Shown here piece by piece: positions 1 through 8,095 of a stretch of DNA of 37,147 nucleotides. Source of the DNA: Rhizobium sp. Q54 (GTDB lineage: Bacteria; Pseudomonadota; Alphaproteobacteria; Rhizobiales; Xanthobacteraceae). The notes beneath the pieces are model-generated. The model worked only from the letters and a program-made list of their open reading frames with translations. It was not told where the DNA came from and made no database searches. A program made the position numbers and the translations under genes. The stretch is from NCBI GenBank assembly GCA_945861895.1, contig CAMAWF010000025.1, positions 1-37,147 on the forward strand. The letters run 5' to 3'. The stretch's first letter is position 1, and each line of letters opens with the position of its first letter.

Positions 1-197
1 GCGATCTCCGCAACATGCGCACACATCAACACGATTGTCGTGATCGTCAGCAAGGCGGTGACGCGGAGGAAAACGTGCAATTCGTCGGTCGCCGCCGCGG
101 TATGGCGCGTGACGATCACGATCAATCCGGTCATCACCGCATGGATGCCGAAATTGAGGATGCTGACCGCGCCGCCAAAAATAAGCTGACTCAACAT
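1..197 (-). CDS. Small membrane protein, possibly a two-helix ion-channel family protein (C-terminus outside window)
   Basis: The first 65 codons of a minus-strand gene start at the ATG at 195-197 and run off the left edge. Two hydrophobic stretches are visible, at about residues 3-33 and 44-60. They are separated by a polar segment (RHTAAATDELHVF). This resembles the N-terminus of the short two-helix potassium-channel-like membrane proteins common in Bradyrhizobium relatives, but the selectivity filter would lie outside the window, so the family call is tentative. It lies 66 bases downstream of the oxidase gene on the same strand. Confidence 0.55.
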   Translation of the reverse strand, partial: MLSQLIFGGAVSILNFGIHAVMTGLIVIVTRHTAAATDELHVFLRVTALLTITTIVLMCAHVAEI

Positions 198-263
198 GGT
201 GGTTCGACGGCGCTCCGTTGGCCTTGGAGGTGCAGTTCAGCGTATCCCCGCCGTGAAAGCAAA

Positions 264-1319
264 TTATCGCGCCACCAGATCGGGCGTCGCTTCGGCAAGC
301 GTCGGCGTGCCGGACAACTGCATGGCGCGCACGAGTTCTTCGCGCAAATGATCGAGCACCGCCTGCACGCCGGCAGCGCCGTTGACGCTCAAGCCCCAGA
401 GGATCGGCCGCCCGATCATCACCGCGCGTGCGCCGAGCGCCAGCGCCTTGAGAAAATCCGTGCCGCGCCGGATGCCGCCATCGACATCAACTTCACCTTT
501 GCCGGCCACCGCCGCGACCACCTCGGGCAGTGCCGCGGCGGTCGTCACCGTGGTATCGAGGTGGCGGCCGCCGTGGTTGGAGACGATCACCGCCTTGGCG
601 CCGGCATCGATGCAGCGTGACGCATCGTCGCCGCGCAGCACACCCTTGACCATGATGTCGAGCGGCGTGCGTTTTACCAACCATTCGAGATCGCGCCAGG
701 TGAGCGGGAACATCACCTTGCCCTTGAACGCCGTATCGTAGGAGGTGCGCGCCATCGGCGAGCCGGGCATGTTGATGTTGCGGACATCCGGCGACGGATG
801 ATGCGGGATGCGCGCGGCGCGCGGGCTCCAGCCATAGACCGGCGAGTCCACCGTCAGCATCACCGCGCGAAAGCCGGCCGCCGCCACGCGGTCGAGCAGC
901 ACCTCGACCTCGCTCCGGTTCGGCCACAGGTAAAGCTGGAACCATTGCGGGGCGCTGCCGCGCGCAGCCGCGACATCCTCGATCGGCATATTGGCGTTGG
1001 TCGCCAGCGCAAAGGCCGCACCCGCGGCGGCGGCGGCGCGCGCGGTTTCGCATTCGCCTTCGGCATGAAACATCTTGTGCCGGCCCATCGGCGCCACGAC
1101 GATGGGAGCCGCCACTTGCGCCCCAAGCAGACTGATGCTGGTATCGATTTTTGTGATGTCGCGCAGAATTCGCGGACGCAGGCGCAGCTGCCGCCAGGCC
1201 GCGATGTTTTCCACCGCGGAGATTTCGTCGTCGGCGCCGGTGGCACAAAAAGCGAACGATGCCGGCGGCATTTTTGCGCGCGCCTGCTGTTCGAGCGCAT
1301 CGAAATCGAGGCTATCCAC
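264..1319 (-). CDS. FMN-dependent alpha-hydroxy-acid oxidase/dehydrogenase (LldD/glycolate oxidase family)
   Basis: This 351-residue TIM-barrel flavoprotein would oxidise an L-2-hydroxy acid to the 2-oxo acid. Visible family motifs are PIVVAPMG (72-79), QLY (128-130), a conserved Lys (K225), the catalytic SNHGGRHLD block (H249, R252) and the FMN-phosphate site DGGIRRG (280-286) followed by GRP. The GTG start at 1317-1319 is preceded by a GGGGGA ribosome site. One oddity is that the N-terminal block, which in glycolate oxidase carries the substrate-binding Tyr24 (YDYYASGAED type), reads SFAFCATGADDE here, with Phe at that place. Substrate preference may therefore differ. The gene diverges from the lyase gene starting at 1424. 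The exact substrate (lactate, glycolate, mandelate or other) cannot be told from sequence. Confidence 0.88.
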   Translation of the reverse strand: MDSLDFDALEQQARAKMPPASFAFCATGADDEISAVENIAAWRQLRLRPRILRDITKIDTSISLLGAQVAAPIVVAPMGRHKMFHAEGECETARAAAAAGAAFALATNANMPIEDVAAARGSAPQWFQLYLWPNRSEVEVLLDRVAAAGFRAVMLTVDSPVYGWSPRAARIPHHPSPDVRNINMPGSPMARTSYDTAFKGKVMFPLTWRDLEWLVKRTPLDIMVKGVLRGDDASRCIDAGAKAVIVSNHGGRHLDTTVTTAAALPEVVAAVAGKGEVDVDGGIRRGTDFLKALALGARAVMIGRPILWGLSVNGAAGVQAVLDHLREELVRAMQLSGTPTLAEATPDLVAR

Positions 1320-1423
1320 GTCCGTCCCCCGCGGTGGCGTTTTGCGCGTGCCAGATGTGCGTAGCCGAAGGGTGGCTTGCCGCGCAAGAACTGGCTAGCT
1401 TTCCGCCTTGCCTGGAGATTGCC

Positions 1424-2266
1424 ATGCCCACCACCGCCGACAAACGCCGAACCTTCCGCAAGCTGCACGAGAGCGGCTGCTTCGTGATTCCCAATCCGTG
1501 GGACGTGGGCAGCACGCGCTATTTGCAGCATCTCGGCTTTAAGGCGCTGGCTTCCACCAGCGCCGGATTTGCCTTCACGCAAGGGCTGGCCGATGGCGCG
1601 GTGAGTTGCGAGCGGATGCTGACGCATCTCGCCGAGATTGCCGCCGCCGCCGATCTGCCGGTGAATGCCGATTTCGAGGGCGGCTTTGCCCACGATCCGG
1701 CCGGCGTCGCCGAAAACGTGCGGCTGTGCGTCGCGACCGGAGTGGCAGGACTCTCGATTGAGGATTCGACTGGCGACAAGAACAAGCCGCTTTACGACCT
1801 CGACGATGCGGTTGCCCGCATGCGCGCGGCGCGTGGCGCAATCGACAAGGCCGGCGGCGAGGTGCTGCTCACGGGCCGCGCGGAATGTTTCCTGGTGGGC
1901 CGGCCCGATCTCGACGAGACGATCAAGCGGTTGCGCGCTTATGCCGATGCCGGAGCCGATTGTCTGTATGCGCCGGCAATCCGCACGCGCGAGCAGATCG
2001 AAGCGGTGGTGAAGGCGGTGGCGCCGAAGCCGGTCAACCTGCTGATGTCGAGCGCCAGCGGGCTCACCGTGAAAGACATCGCCGGCATGGGCGTGCGCCG
2101 CATTAGCGTCGGCGGCACGCTCGCGCGCGTGACCTGGACCGCGTTTATGCACGCGGCGCGCGAAATCGCAGAGCACGGAAAATTCGACAGCTTCGCCACA
2201 ACGATGCCGAACGCGGAACTCAACGCATTCTTCCGTGAGGACCTCGCCCGCCGGCCGAAAGCGTGA
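1424..2266 (+). CDS. Isocitrate lyase/PEP mutase superfamily lyase
   Basis: This 280-residue protein belongs to the isocitrate lyase/phosphoenolpyruvate phosphonomutase superfamily, whose members are Mg-dependent lyases of 2-hydroxy or 2-oxo dicarboxylates. Motifs seen are NPWD (24-27), STSAGFA (44-50), NADFEGGF (81-88), SIEDSTG (111-117) and GRAECF (151-156). The KKCGH loop of true isocitrate lyase is absent, so it is not AceA. Candidates include a 2-methylisocitrate lyase-like, oxaloacetate decarboxylase-like or carboxyvinyl-phosphonate mutase-like enzyme. The start at ATG 1424 is supported by GGAG at 1414-1417, six bases upstream. The gene's stop overlaps the GTG start of the acetyltransferase, so the two are probably co-translated. 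Confidence 0.85.
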   Translation: MPTTADKRRTFRKLHESGCFVIPNPWDVGSTRYLQHLGFKALASTSAGFAFTQGLADGAVSCERMLTHLAEIAAAADLPVNADFEGGFAHDPAGVAENVRLCVATGVAGLSIEDSTGDKNKPLYDLDDAVARMRAARGAIDKAGGEVLLTGRAECFLVGRPDLDETIKRLRAYADAGADCLYAPAIRTREQIEAVVKAVAPKPVNLLMSSASGLTVKDIAGMGVRRISVGGTLARVTWTAFMHAAREIAEHGKFDSFATTMPNAELNAFFREDLARRPKA

Positions 2267-2967
2267 ACTCCGTTCCGCATCCGCAGACCGGGCAGCCGGT
2301 CGGGCCGGAAGCCGACGCAACGCCCGCGCAGCGGCCGGGAGTCGTGACGCTGCATGGCCACTTCGGCCGGGTGGAAAAGCTCGTTCCCAGTCGTCACGCT
2401 AGCGATCTGTGGAAGGCCGTCAGCGGCCACGACGATTTGTGGGCCTATATGTCCTACGGTCCATTCGCGGACGCGGCTGCATTCGCCCACTGGCTTGCCG
2501 CCCATGTCGCGCAGGACGATCCGTGCGCCTATGCGATCGTCGATACTGCCAGCCGCGCGGTCGGGATCGCGACGCTCTTGAATATTCGTCCCGCCATGCG
2601 CGCCTGCGAGGTCGGCCACATCGTTTATTCGCCGGCCTTGCGGCGCACGCCGCTCGGCACCGAGGCGCAGTATCTGCTCGCCCGCTACGCGTTCGAGACG
2701 CTCGGCTATCGCCGCTACGAATGGAGCTGTAATTCGCTCAACGCGGCGTCGCGCCGCGCGGCATTGCGCTACGGCTTCACCTTCGAAGGCATCATGCGGC
2801 AACACCGGGTCGTCAAAGGCCGCAACCGCGACACTGCGTGGTTCGCCATGCTGGACGGCGAGTGGCCTGCACGCAAAGCCGCGTTCGAACGCTGGCTCGC
2901 GCCCGGCAATTTCGATGCCGCCGGCCGGCAGAAAACCAGCCTCGGTCAGATGCCGGCGGGAACCTGA
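2263..2967 (+). CDS. GNAT-family N-acetyltransferase (RimJ/RimL type)
   Basis: This 234-residue acetyltransferase would move an acetyl group from acetyl-CoA to an amine. It resembles the RimJ/RimL branch, with a conserved [10 protein letters not shown] segment, [20 protein letters not shown] (beta4), [20 protein letters not shown] (acetyl-CoA loop) and [20 protein letters not shown] followed by YGF(T)FEG. It starts at GTG 2263, sharing GTGA with the stop of the upstream lyase, and no better ATG lies in frame. The target (protein, small amine or antibiotic) is not predictable. The coupling suggests the same mRNA as the lyase, not necessarily the same pathway. Confidence 0.85.
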   Translation: MNSVPHPQTGQPVGPEADATPAQRPGVVTLHGHFGRVEKLVPSRHASDLWKAVSGHDDLWAYMSYGPFADAAAFAHWLAAHVAQDDPCAYAIVDTASRAVGIATLLNIRPAMRACEVGHIVYSPALRRTPLGTEAQYLLARYAFETLGYRRYEWSCNSLNAASRRAALRYGFTFEGIMRQHRVVKGRNRDTAWFAMLDGEWPARKAAFERWLAPGNFDAAGRQKTSLGQMPAGT

Positions 2968-2996
2968 GCGTGAGTGGGACTTCGGCGGGGACTGCG

Positions 2997-3980
2997 ATGC
3001 ATATCCTGATGACCGGGGCGGCGGGGATGATTGGCCGCAAGTTGACCGCGCGGCTGGTCAAGGACGGGCATCTCAACGGCCAGCCAATCGAGAAGCTCAC
3101 GCTCACCGATGTGGTGGCGCCCGCAGTCCCGCAGGGATTTTCCGGCAAGATCGACCTCACGGTCTCCGATCTGCCCGCGCCGGGCGAAGCCGGCAAGGCC
3201 ATCGCAGAAAAGCCCGATGCGATTTTTTATCTGGCGGGCGTGGTCTCCGGCGAAGCGGAAACCGATTTCGACAAGGGCTATCGCGTCAATCTCGAAGGCA
3301 CGCAGCAATTGCTGGCCGCGATCCGCAAGACCGGCGGCGGTTACAAGCCGAAATTCATCTTCACCTCGTCGATGGCGGTTTTCGGCGCGCCGTTCCCGCC
3401 GGCGGTGCACGACGAATTCCACCTCACGCCGCTCACTTCCTACGGCACACAAAAAGCGATCTGCGAGCTACTGCTGGCCGACCACACGCGGCGCGGATTT
3501 CTCGAGGGCGTCGGCATCAGGTTGCCGAGCATCGTTGTGCGGCCAGGCAAGCCGAACAAGGCGGCGTCGGGATTCTTCTCCTCCATCATCCGCGAACCGC
3601 TGGCGGGGCAGGAGACCGTGCTGCCGGTCGACGACAGCATTTTGCACACCCACGCCAGCCCGCGCTCCGCCATCGGTTTCCTGATCCATGCGGCGGGGCT
3701 CACGCGCGCGCAACTTGGCGACCGCATCAACATCAACATGCCGGGCGTGTGCTGCACCGTGGCCGAGCAGATTGCCGCGCTCCGGCGCGTCGCGGGCGAC
3801 AAGGCGGCCGCGCGCATCCACCGCGAACCGGACGAACTTGTCATGCGCATCGTCGCCGGCTGGCCGAGCCGCTTCGACGCGCGGCGAGCGGGCGCGCTCG
3901 GCTTCAAGGCGGAAGCATCGTTCGACGACATCATCCGCGCCCATATCGAAGACGAACTGGGCGGAAAAATCGCAGCCTGA
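2997..3980 (+). CDS. denD: NAD-dependent epimerase/dehydratase, DenD-type D-erythronate dehydrogenase
   Basis: This 327-residue extended short-chain dehydrogenase has the N-terminal NAD motif TGAAGMIG (6-13), the FTSSMAVFG strand with catalytic Ser (about 124-125), and the Tyr/Lys pair YGTQK (Y149, K153). Overall it matches the DenD family, which oxidises the C2 hydroxyl of D-erythronate/four-carbon acids. The usual partners (four-carbon acid kinase, OtnC-type decarboxylase) are not next to it. I chose ATG 2997, placing the Rossmann strand at the N-terminus as in relatives. An in-frame GTG at 2970 is the alternative and adds nine residues. The stop overlaps the sfsA start (TGATG), so the two genes are translationally coupled. 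Confidence 0.82.
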   Translation: MHILMTGAAGMIGRKLTARLVKDGHLNGQPIEKLTLTDVVAPAVPQGFSGKIDLTVSDLPAPGEAGKAIAEKPDAIFYLAGVVSGEAETDFDKGYRVNLEGTQQLLAAIRKTGGGYKPKFIFTSSMAVFGAPFPPAVHDEFHLTPLTSYGTQKAICELLLADHTRRGFLEGVGIRLPSIVVRPGKPNKAASGFFSSIIREPLAGQETVLPVDDSILHTHASPRSAIGFLIHAAGLTRAQLGDRININMPGVCCTVAEQIAALRRVAGDKAAARIHREPDELVMRIVAGWPSRFDARRAGALGFKAEASFDDIIRAHIEDELGGKIAA

Positions 3981-4693
3981 TGCGCTTCCCAGTCCCGCTC
4001 GTTCCCGCAACGCTTGTCCGCCGCTACAAGCGCTTCCTCGCCGACGTGACGATGCCGGGCGATGAGCAGCTGACCGCGCATGTGGCCAATCCCGGCGCGA
4101 TGATCGGGCTCGCCACTCCCGGCGCGCGCGTGTGGCTGTCGAAATCGGACAGTCCCAGCCGCAAGCTGCCCTATTCGTGGGAGCTGGTGGAGGCCAACTT
4201 CGGCGACGGCCCGGAACTGGTCGGCGTCAATACCGGACATCCGAATACGCTGGTGGCCGAGGCGCTCGCCGCGCAGACGATCCCCGAATTGCGCGGCTAC
4301 GGTCCGGCGCGGCGCGAAGTGAAATACGGCACGAACTCACGCGTGGATTTCCTGCTGGAGGCCGACGGCCGCCCGCCCTGCTATGTCGAGATCAAGAACG
4401 TGCATCTGATGCGCAAGCCGGGGCTCGCCGAGTTCCCCGACAGCGTCACCGCGCGCGGAGCCAAGCATCTCGACGAGCTTGGCAACATGGTCGCGGCTGG
4501 CGCCCGCGCGGTGATGCTCTACGTCGTCCAGATCGGCTCATCCGGCCGCTTTGCACTCGCCCGCGATATCGACCCCGCCTATGGCGCGGCTTTCGAGCGG
4601 GCGCGATCGCGCGGCGTCGAAGCGATCGCTTGGAAATGCTCGATTTCGCGCGAGGCAATCGAGATCGCAGCCCCGGTGCCGATCGAGGATTGA
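3980..4693 (+). CDS. sfsA: SfsA family protein (sugar fermentation stimulation protein A)
   Basis: The 237-residue product has the full length of SfsA. It shows an N-terminal OB-like part (RYKRFLADV...HVANPGAM) and a C-terminal nuclease-like fold with [16 protein letters not shown] (the restriction-endonuclease-type acidic/ExK cluster) and the [16 protein letters not shown] segment. SfsA was named for an effect on maltose metabolism in E. coli; its biochemical role is still unclear, with nucleic-acid binding or nuclease activity suggested. The ATG at 3980 overlaps the stop of the upstream gene. In many alphaproteobacteria sfsA sits just before map, and here map follows after 41 bases, which supports the identification. 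Confidence 0.93.
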   Translation: MRFPVPLVPATLVRRYKRFLADVTMPGDEQLTAHVANPGAMIGLATPGARVWLSKSDSPSRKLPYSWELVEANFGDGPELVGVNTGHPNTLVAEALAAQTIPELRGYGPARREVKYGTNSRVDFLLEADGRPPCYVEIKNVHLMRKPGLAEFPDSVTARGAKHLDELGNMVAAGARAVMLYVVQIGSSGRFALARDIDPAYGAAFERARSRGVEAIAWKCSISREAIEIAAPVPIED

Positions 4694-4734
4694 GCGCGCT
4701 TGCGTTGTAATTTTCATTCCTTACATTGCATTGC

Positions 4735-5559
4735 ATGACCTACATCGACGCGGCCGTCGCGCCGCAACGCAAGACCGGCCAGATCAAGATCCACGGCCCC
4801 AATGCCTTCGACGGCATGCGCAAGGCGGGGAAACTCGTCGCGCGCTGCCTCGACATGCTGGTGGACGCGGTCAAGCCCGGCGTGCCGACGGAAAGGCTCG
4901 ACCGGCTGGTCTATGAATTTGCGCTCGACCATAAGGCGCTGCCGGCGACGCTGATGTATCGCGGCTACAAGAAAGCCACCTGCACCTCGCTCAACCATGT
5001 GGTCTGCCACGGCATCCCCGGCGACAAGCCGCTGAAGGACGGCGACATCGTCAATATCGACGTGACGCTGATCCTCGACGGCTGGCACGGCGATTCCAGC
5101 CGGATGTTCACGGTCGGCGAAATTCCGCGCCGCGCCGAGCGGCTGATCGAGGTCACTTACGAGGCAATGATGCGCGGCATCGCCACCGTGCGGCCGGGCA
5201 GCACCACGGGCGATATCGGCGCCGCCATTCAGACTTTCGTCGAGGCGCAACACATGAGCGTGGTGCGCGATTTCTGCGGCCACGGCCTCGGACGCCTGTT
5301 CCACGACGAGCCCAACATCGTGCATGTCGGCCGGGCGGGCGAGGGCATCGTGCTTAAGCCGGGCATGTTCTTCACCATCGAGCCGATGATTAATCTCGGC
5401 CGCCCGCACGTGAAGGTGTTGTCCGACGGCTGGACCGCGGTGACGCGCGACCGCTCGCTTTCCGCCCAGTTCGAGCACAGCATCGGCGTCACCGACAAAG
5501 GCGTGGAAGTTTTCACCTTGTCGCCGGGCAAGCTCGACAAGCCGCCCTACCGCGCCTGA
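4735..5559 (+). CDS. map: Type I methionine aminopeptidase
   Basis: This 274-residue cytosolic metalloenzyme removes the initiator methionine from new proteins. The pita-bread fold ligands are all present: D109 (VNIDV), D120 (WHGDSS), H183 (FCGHGLG), E216 (TIEPM) and E247 (QFEHS). The substrate-contacting His in CHGIPG (about residue 92) is also present. I chose ATG 4735 over the in-frame TTG three codons upstream (4726). The length is typical for alphaproteobacterial Map. It lies between sfsA and radC, all on the plus strand, a common order in this group. Confidence 0.96.
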   Translation: MTYIDAAVAPQRKTGQIKIHGPNAFDGMRKAGKLVARCLDMLVDAVKPGVPTERLDRLVYEFALDHKALPATLMYRGYKKATCTSLNHVVCHGIPGDKPLKDGDIVNIDVTLILDGWHGDSSRMFTVGEIPRRAERLIEVTYEAMMRGIATVRPGSTTGDIGAAIQTFVEAQHMSVVRDFCGHGLGRLFHDEPNIVHVGRAGEGIVLKPGMFFTIEPMINLGRPHVKVLSDGWTAVTRDRSLSAQFEHSIGVTDKGVEVFTLSPGKLDKPPYRA

Positions 5560-5636
5560 GCGGCAAGCTTCGCGATTGCAAAAGCCGGGAATAGCGTCAT
5601 CCTGAGGCGGTGGCGCGGCGTGAAAAGTCCTGGGTG

Positions 5637-6359
5637 ATGTCCGGCAACGGAAAAAACGGCAAAAAGCGGAAAGGCCTTGCGGAAGCAAGTCCGCATTATC
5701 ACGGCCACCGCGAGCGGCTGCGGACGCGATTCCGCGATGCCGGCAGCGAGGCCGTCACCGACTATGAATTGCTGGAACTGCTGCTGTTCCGCGCGCTGCC
5801 GCGGCGCGACGTGAAGCCGCTGGCCAAGGCGCTGCTCGCCAAGTTCGGCTCCTTCGCGGAAGTGATCGCTGCCCCGCCGACGCGATTGGCCGAGGTCAAG
5901 GGGCTGGGCGATTCCGCCATCACCGAATTCAAGCTGGTGTTTGCCGCCGCCAGCCGGCTTGCCCGCGGCCAGGTGACCAAGCGGCCGATGCTGTCGTCAT
6001 GGTCGACGGTGCTGGATTATTGCCGCACCGCCATGGCGTTCGCCGACAAGGAGCAGTTCCGCGTGCTGTTCCTCGACAAGCGCAACCAGCTTATCGCCGA
6101 CGAGGTGCAGCAGGTCGGCACCGTCGATCACACCCCGGTCTATCCGCGCGAAGTGGTCAAGCGCGCGCTGGAGCTGTCCGCCACCGCGATCATCCTGGTG
6201 CACAATCATCCGTCCGGAGATCCGACGCCGTCGCGCGCCGACATCCAGATGACCCAGGCGATTGTCGAAGTGGCGCACTCGCTCGGCATTTCCGTGCACG
6301 ACCACATCATCGTCGGCAAGGAAGGCCATGCGAGCTTCAAGGGGTTGAAGCTGATTTGA
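5637..6359 (+). CDS. radC: RadC family protein (MPN/JAB metalloprotease-like domain)
   Basis: This is a 240-residue RadC-family protein. The N-terminal part has a helix-hairpin-helix-like region ([13 protein letters not shown], then [12 protein letters not shown]). The C-terminal MPN domain carries the metal motif [14 protein letters not shown] (zinc ligands His, His, Asp). The historical DNA-repair role is disputed and the molecular function is unknown. The family is often near mobile DNA. The start is uncertain: ATG 5637, or GTG 5610 adding nine residues. A short match to the dispersed repeat family (GTCATCCTGAGG, 5596-5607) lies immediately upstream. The gene downstream (SIR2-like) looks foreign. 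Confidence 0.93.
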   Translation: MSGNGKNGKKRKGLAEASPHYHGHRERLRTRFRDAGSEAVTDYELLELLLFRALPRRDVKPLAKALLAKFGSFAEVIAAPPTRLAEVKGLGDSAITEFKLVFAAASRLARGQVTKRPMLSSWSTVLDYCRTAMAFADKEQFRVLFLDKRNQLIADEVQQVGTVDHTPVYPREVVKRALELSATAIILVHNHPSGDPTPSRADIQMTQAIVEVAHSLGISVHDHIIVGKEGHASFKGLKLI

Positions 6360-6387
6360 AAATTATTAAAAGATCAGATTGAATCAA

Positions 6388-7602
6388 ATGCGCTTTAGTT
6401 ACAAGAATATTTCGGAGGCCGGGACGCGCTTCGCGAAGGGGCATAGCCCAAAACATGTATTTGTCTTTGGTGCAGGCCTCTCGGTTCCTGCCGGCGCACC
6501 GTCTGCTACTCATCTTCTAAAAAGGGCCATCTTGTGGAATCTTGCCGCGCGGAAATCGATAAACACAAATCTCGTCGATTCATTCTGCGACTACTTCTAC
6601 CCCAGCCTTACAAGAGCTAAAGCCGAGTTTCCCGACGCTGAAGATATGCTCGGACTGATGGATGCTGCCCAGGAATACGACAGCATTCGTGGGAGAGGTC
6701 GCGGTTACAAATGGCGCGCTGGCTATTTATTGGACGCGCGCAGACAATTAGTTCGCCTGCTTGGTGAATTTCTTTGGTCATTTCAGAACGAGGGTACATT
6801 CAAAAAGATTTTATTTATCAGAAACGTAGTTCGTAAATATCCCTCGAATACCGTTTTCGTAACTTTCAATTATGATTTGTTATTGGAAACGGCGTTGACG
6901 CAAGAGAATATCGAATTTTCTTACGCCGTGGATAAAAATAATAGCAGCAGAAATGTCGTGCTAAAACCTCATGGCTCGATTAATTGGTTCGATCCAGCTG
7001 AACACACGAAAGCAAAAAAATGGCAGCAGGAAAAATGTGTTGAGTTCCTAAAGCGCATTTGGATTTTTACGGAAGCCTATCCCACGTTTCTCAATGACGG
7101 GATCAATCCACCGTATATTCTAATCGCACCGACGCCGCACAAGCAGATTGAACTTGAATTCTTAAAACGCCAATGGACTTCCTTTTCATCTTCAATTCAC
7201 AGTTGCCCTAACATCACAATCGTGGGCTACTCACTCCCTGCCGCGGACAGACTGGCGCGCATAGTTCTCCGCCGCGGAGGTTCTCCGCACAATACGAAGA
7301 GACGTATAACTGTAATAGATCCGAATCCAGATCTTGCTGAACACTATCAGAAAAATATCTCGCCTCGAATTAATTATGCTCAGGACTACTCGAAAACTAT
7401 TTCGCGTAGTCCTACTGCTTCACCAGCGTGTATGGATTGGCGCCTTCCGGGATGCGCCGCCAGGTCGCCGCGTCGGTCTCCTCGAAGCGCCAGCTGTTGC
7501 CGCGCGCCGGAAGCAGCACCAGTTCGCCGCGGTCCATGCTCCAGAAGGCAAGCCCTAGGCGCGCGATCGTCTGATCGCAATTGGGCTTCACGACGAGCGT
7601 GA
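6388..7602 (+). CDS. SIR2-like domain protein, AT-rich and probably acquired; 3' end altered
   Basis: This is a 404-codon frame from ATG 6388 (TTG 6379 is in frame upstream). Residues 1 to about 335 form a SIR2-like NAD-binding domain: GAGLS (28-32) in the first Rossmann loop, TFNYD (159-163), LKPHGSINW (H195), VGYSLP (279-284) with D287, and IDPNPD (310-315). Such domains cleave NAD in several phage-defence systems (Thoeris ThsA, DSR, SIR2-HerA, SPARSA), but no partner gene adjoins it. Base use differs sharply: 22 of 60 bases are G/C at 6901-6960 against 38 of 60 at 4921-4980 in map. From about residue 340 the frame becomes Arg/Ser/Pro/Cys-rich and lies antisense to the gene at 7412, so that tail is probably not native. 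A TAG at 7407-7409 in another frame would end the protein with ENYFA. Confidence 0.78.
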   Translation: MRFSYKNISEAGTRFAKGHSPKHVFVFGAGLSVPAGAPSATHLLKRAILWNLAARKSINTNLVDSFCDYFYPSLTRAKAEFPDAEDMLGLMDAAQEYDSIRGRGRGYKWRAGYLLDARRQLVRLLGEFLWSFQNEGTFKKILFIRNVVRKYPSNTVFVTFNYDLLLETALTQENIEFSYAVDKNNSSRNVVLKPHGSINWFDPAEHTKAKKWQQEKCVEFLKRIWIFTEAYPTFLNDGINPPYILIAPTPHKQIELEFLKRQWTSFSSSIHSCPNITIVGYSLPAADRLARIVLRRGGSPHNTKRRITVIDPNPDLAEHYQKNISPRINYAQDYSKTISRSPTASPACMDWRLPGCAARSPRRSPRSASCCRAPEAAPVRRGPCSRRQALGARSSDRNWASRRA

Positions 7603-8095
7603 AGCCGTCGCGCACCGCGGTGCCGTCAAGCGTCAGCGCGCACAGCACCTTGCCGCCGCGCACGATCGCCCAGTCGCCGAACACGGTGTCGGCGGCGCGC
7701 GGTGGCGGACCGCCCGCGCCTGCCACCTGCAAGAACAACAGTCCGACGCCCGGCGTCGGCGCCTCGAAGATTCCCGTTTCCACTTCGCTGAATTCGATCA
7801 GCGGTTTTCCCTTGCCATCGAGCAGGCGAAGCAGATCGTTGTCGGGAAATTTCCAGCCCGCGATATCCTTCACCAGCGGAAACAGGTTGGCGCAGTTGGT
7901 ATCGAATTCCAGCCGGTATCCGGCTGGGGTGGCTTCGGGCTTGAATGTCACCGTGCAGACTTTATCGCGGTCGGCGTTGGAAAATTCCCAAGCCTCGCCC
8001 AGCATCTTCGCCGCATCGCCCGCCGGCGCCTGCGCCAAAGCCTGGCTGCAAGCCAGCGCCAGCATCGCCGCAAGCAGTGTTGCGCGCACGATCAT
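7412..8095 (-). CDS. Exported AprI/Inh-family metalloprotease inhibitor-like protein, two tandem domains
   Basis: The 227-residue product begins with a signal peptide (MIVRATLLAAMLALACSQALA, cleavage near residue 21-22). Two copies of an Inh-like beta-barrel follow. Copy one includes WEFSN, C47 and C68, AGWKF and a stretch ending ETGIFEA. Copy two includes GDWAIV, C152 and C173, LAFWSM and SWRFEE. The paired cysteines match the disulfide of the Serratia/Pseudomonas Inh inhibitors of serralysin-type proteases, but no such protease is in the window. I chose ATG 8093-8095, which shares ATGA with the stop of the upstream dehydrogenase; a GTG at 8110 is in frame. The 3' part is overlapped antisense by the runaway end of the SIR2-like frame. 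Confidence 0.78.
   Translation of the reverse strand: MIVRATLLAAMLALACSQALAQAPAGDAAKMLGEAWEFSNADRDKVCTVTFKPEATPAGYRLEFDTNCANLFPLVKDIAGWKFPDNDLLRLLDGKGKPLIEFSEVETGIFEAPTPGVGLLFLQVAGAGGPPPRAADTVFGDWAIVRGGKVLCALTLDGTAVRDGFTLVVKPNCDQTIARLGLAFWSMDRGELVLLPARGNSWRFEETDAATWRRIPEGANPYTLVKQ

Noticed and set aside
1424-2266. Calling this gene aceA (isocitrate lyase)
   Set aside because: At 280 residues it is far shorter than AceA and lacks the KKCGH active-site loop.
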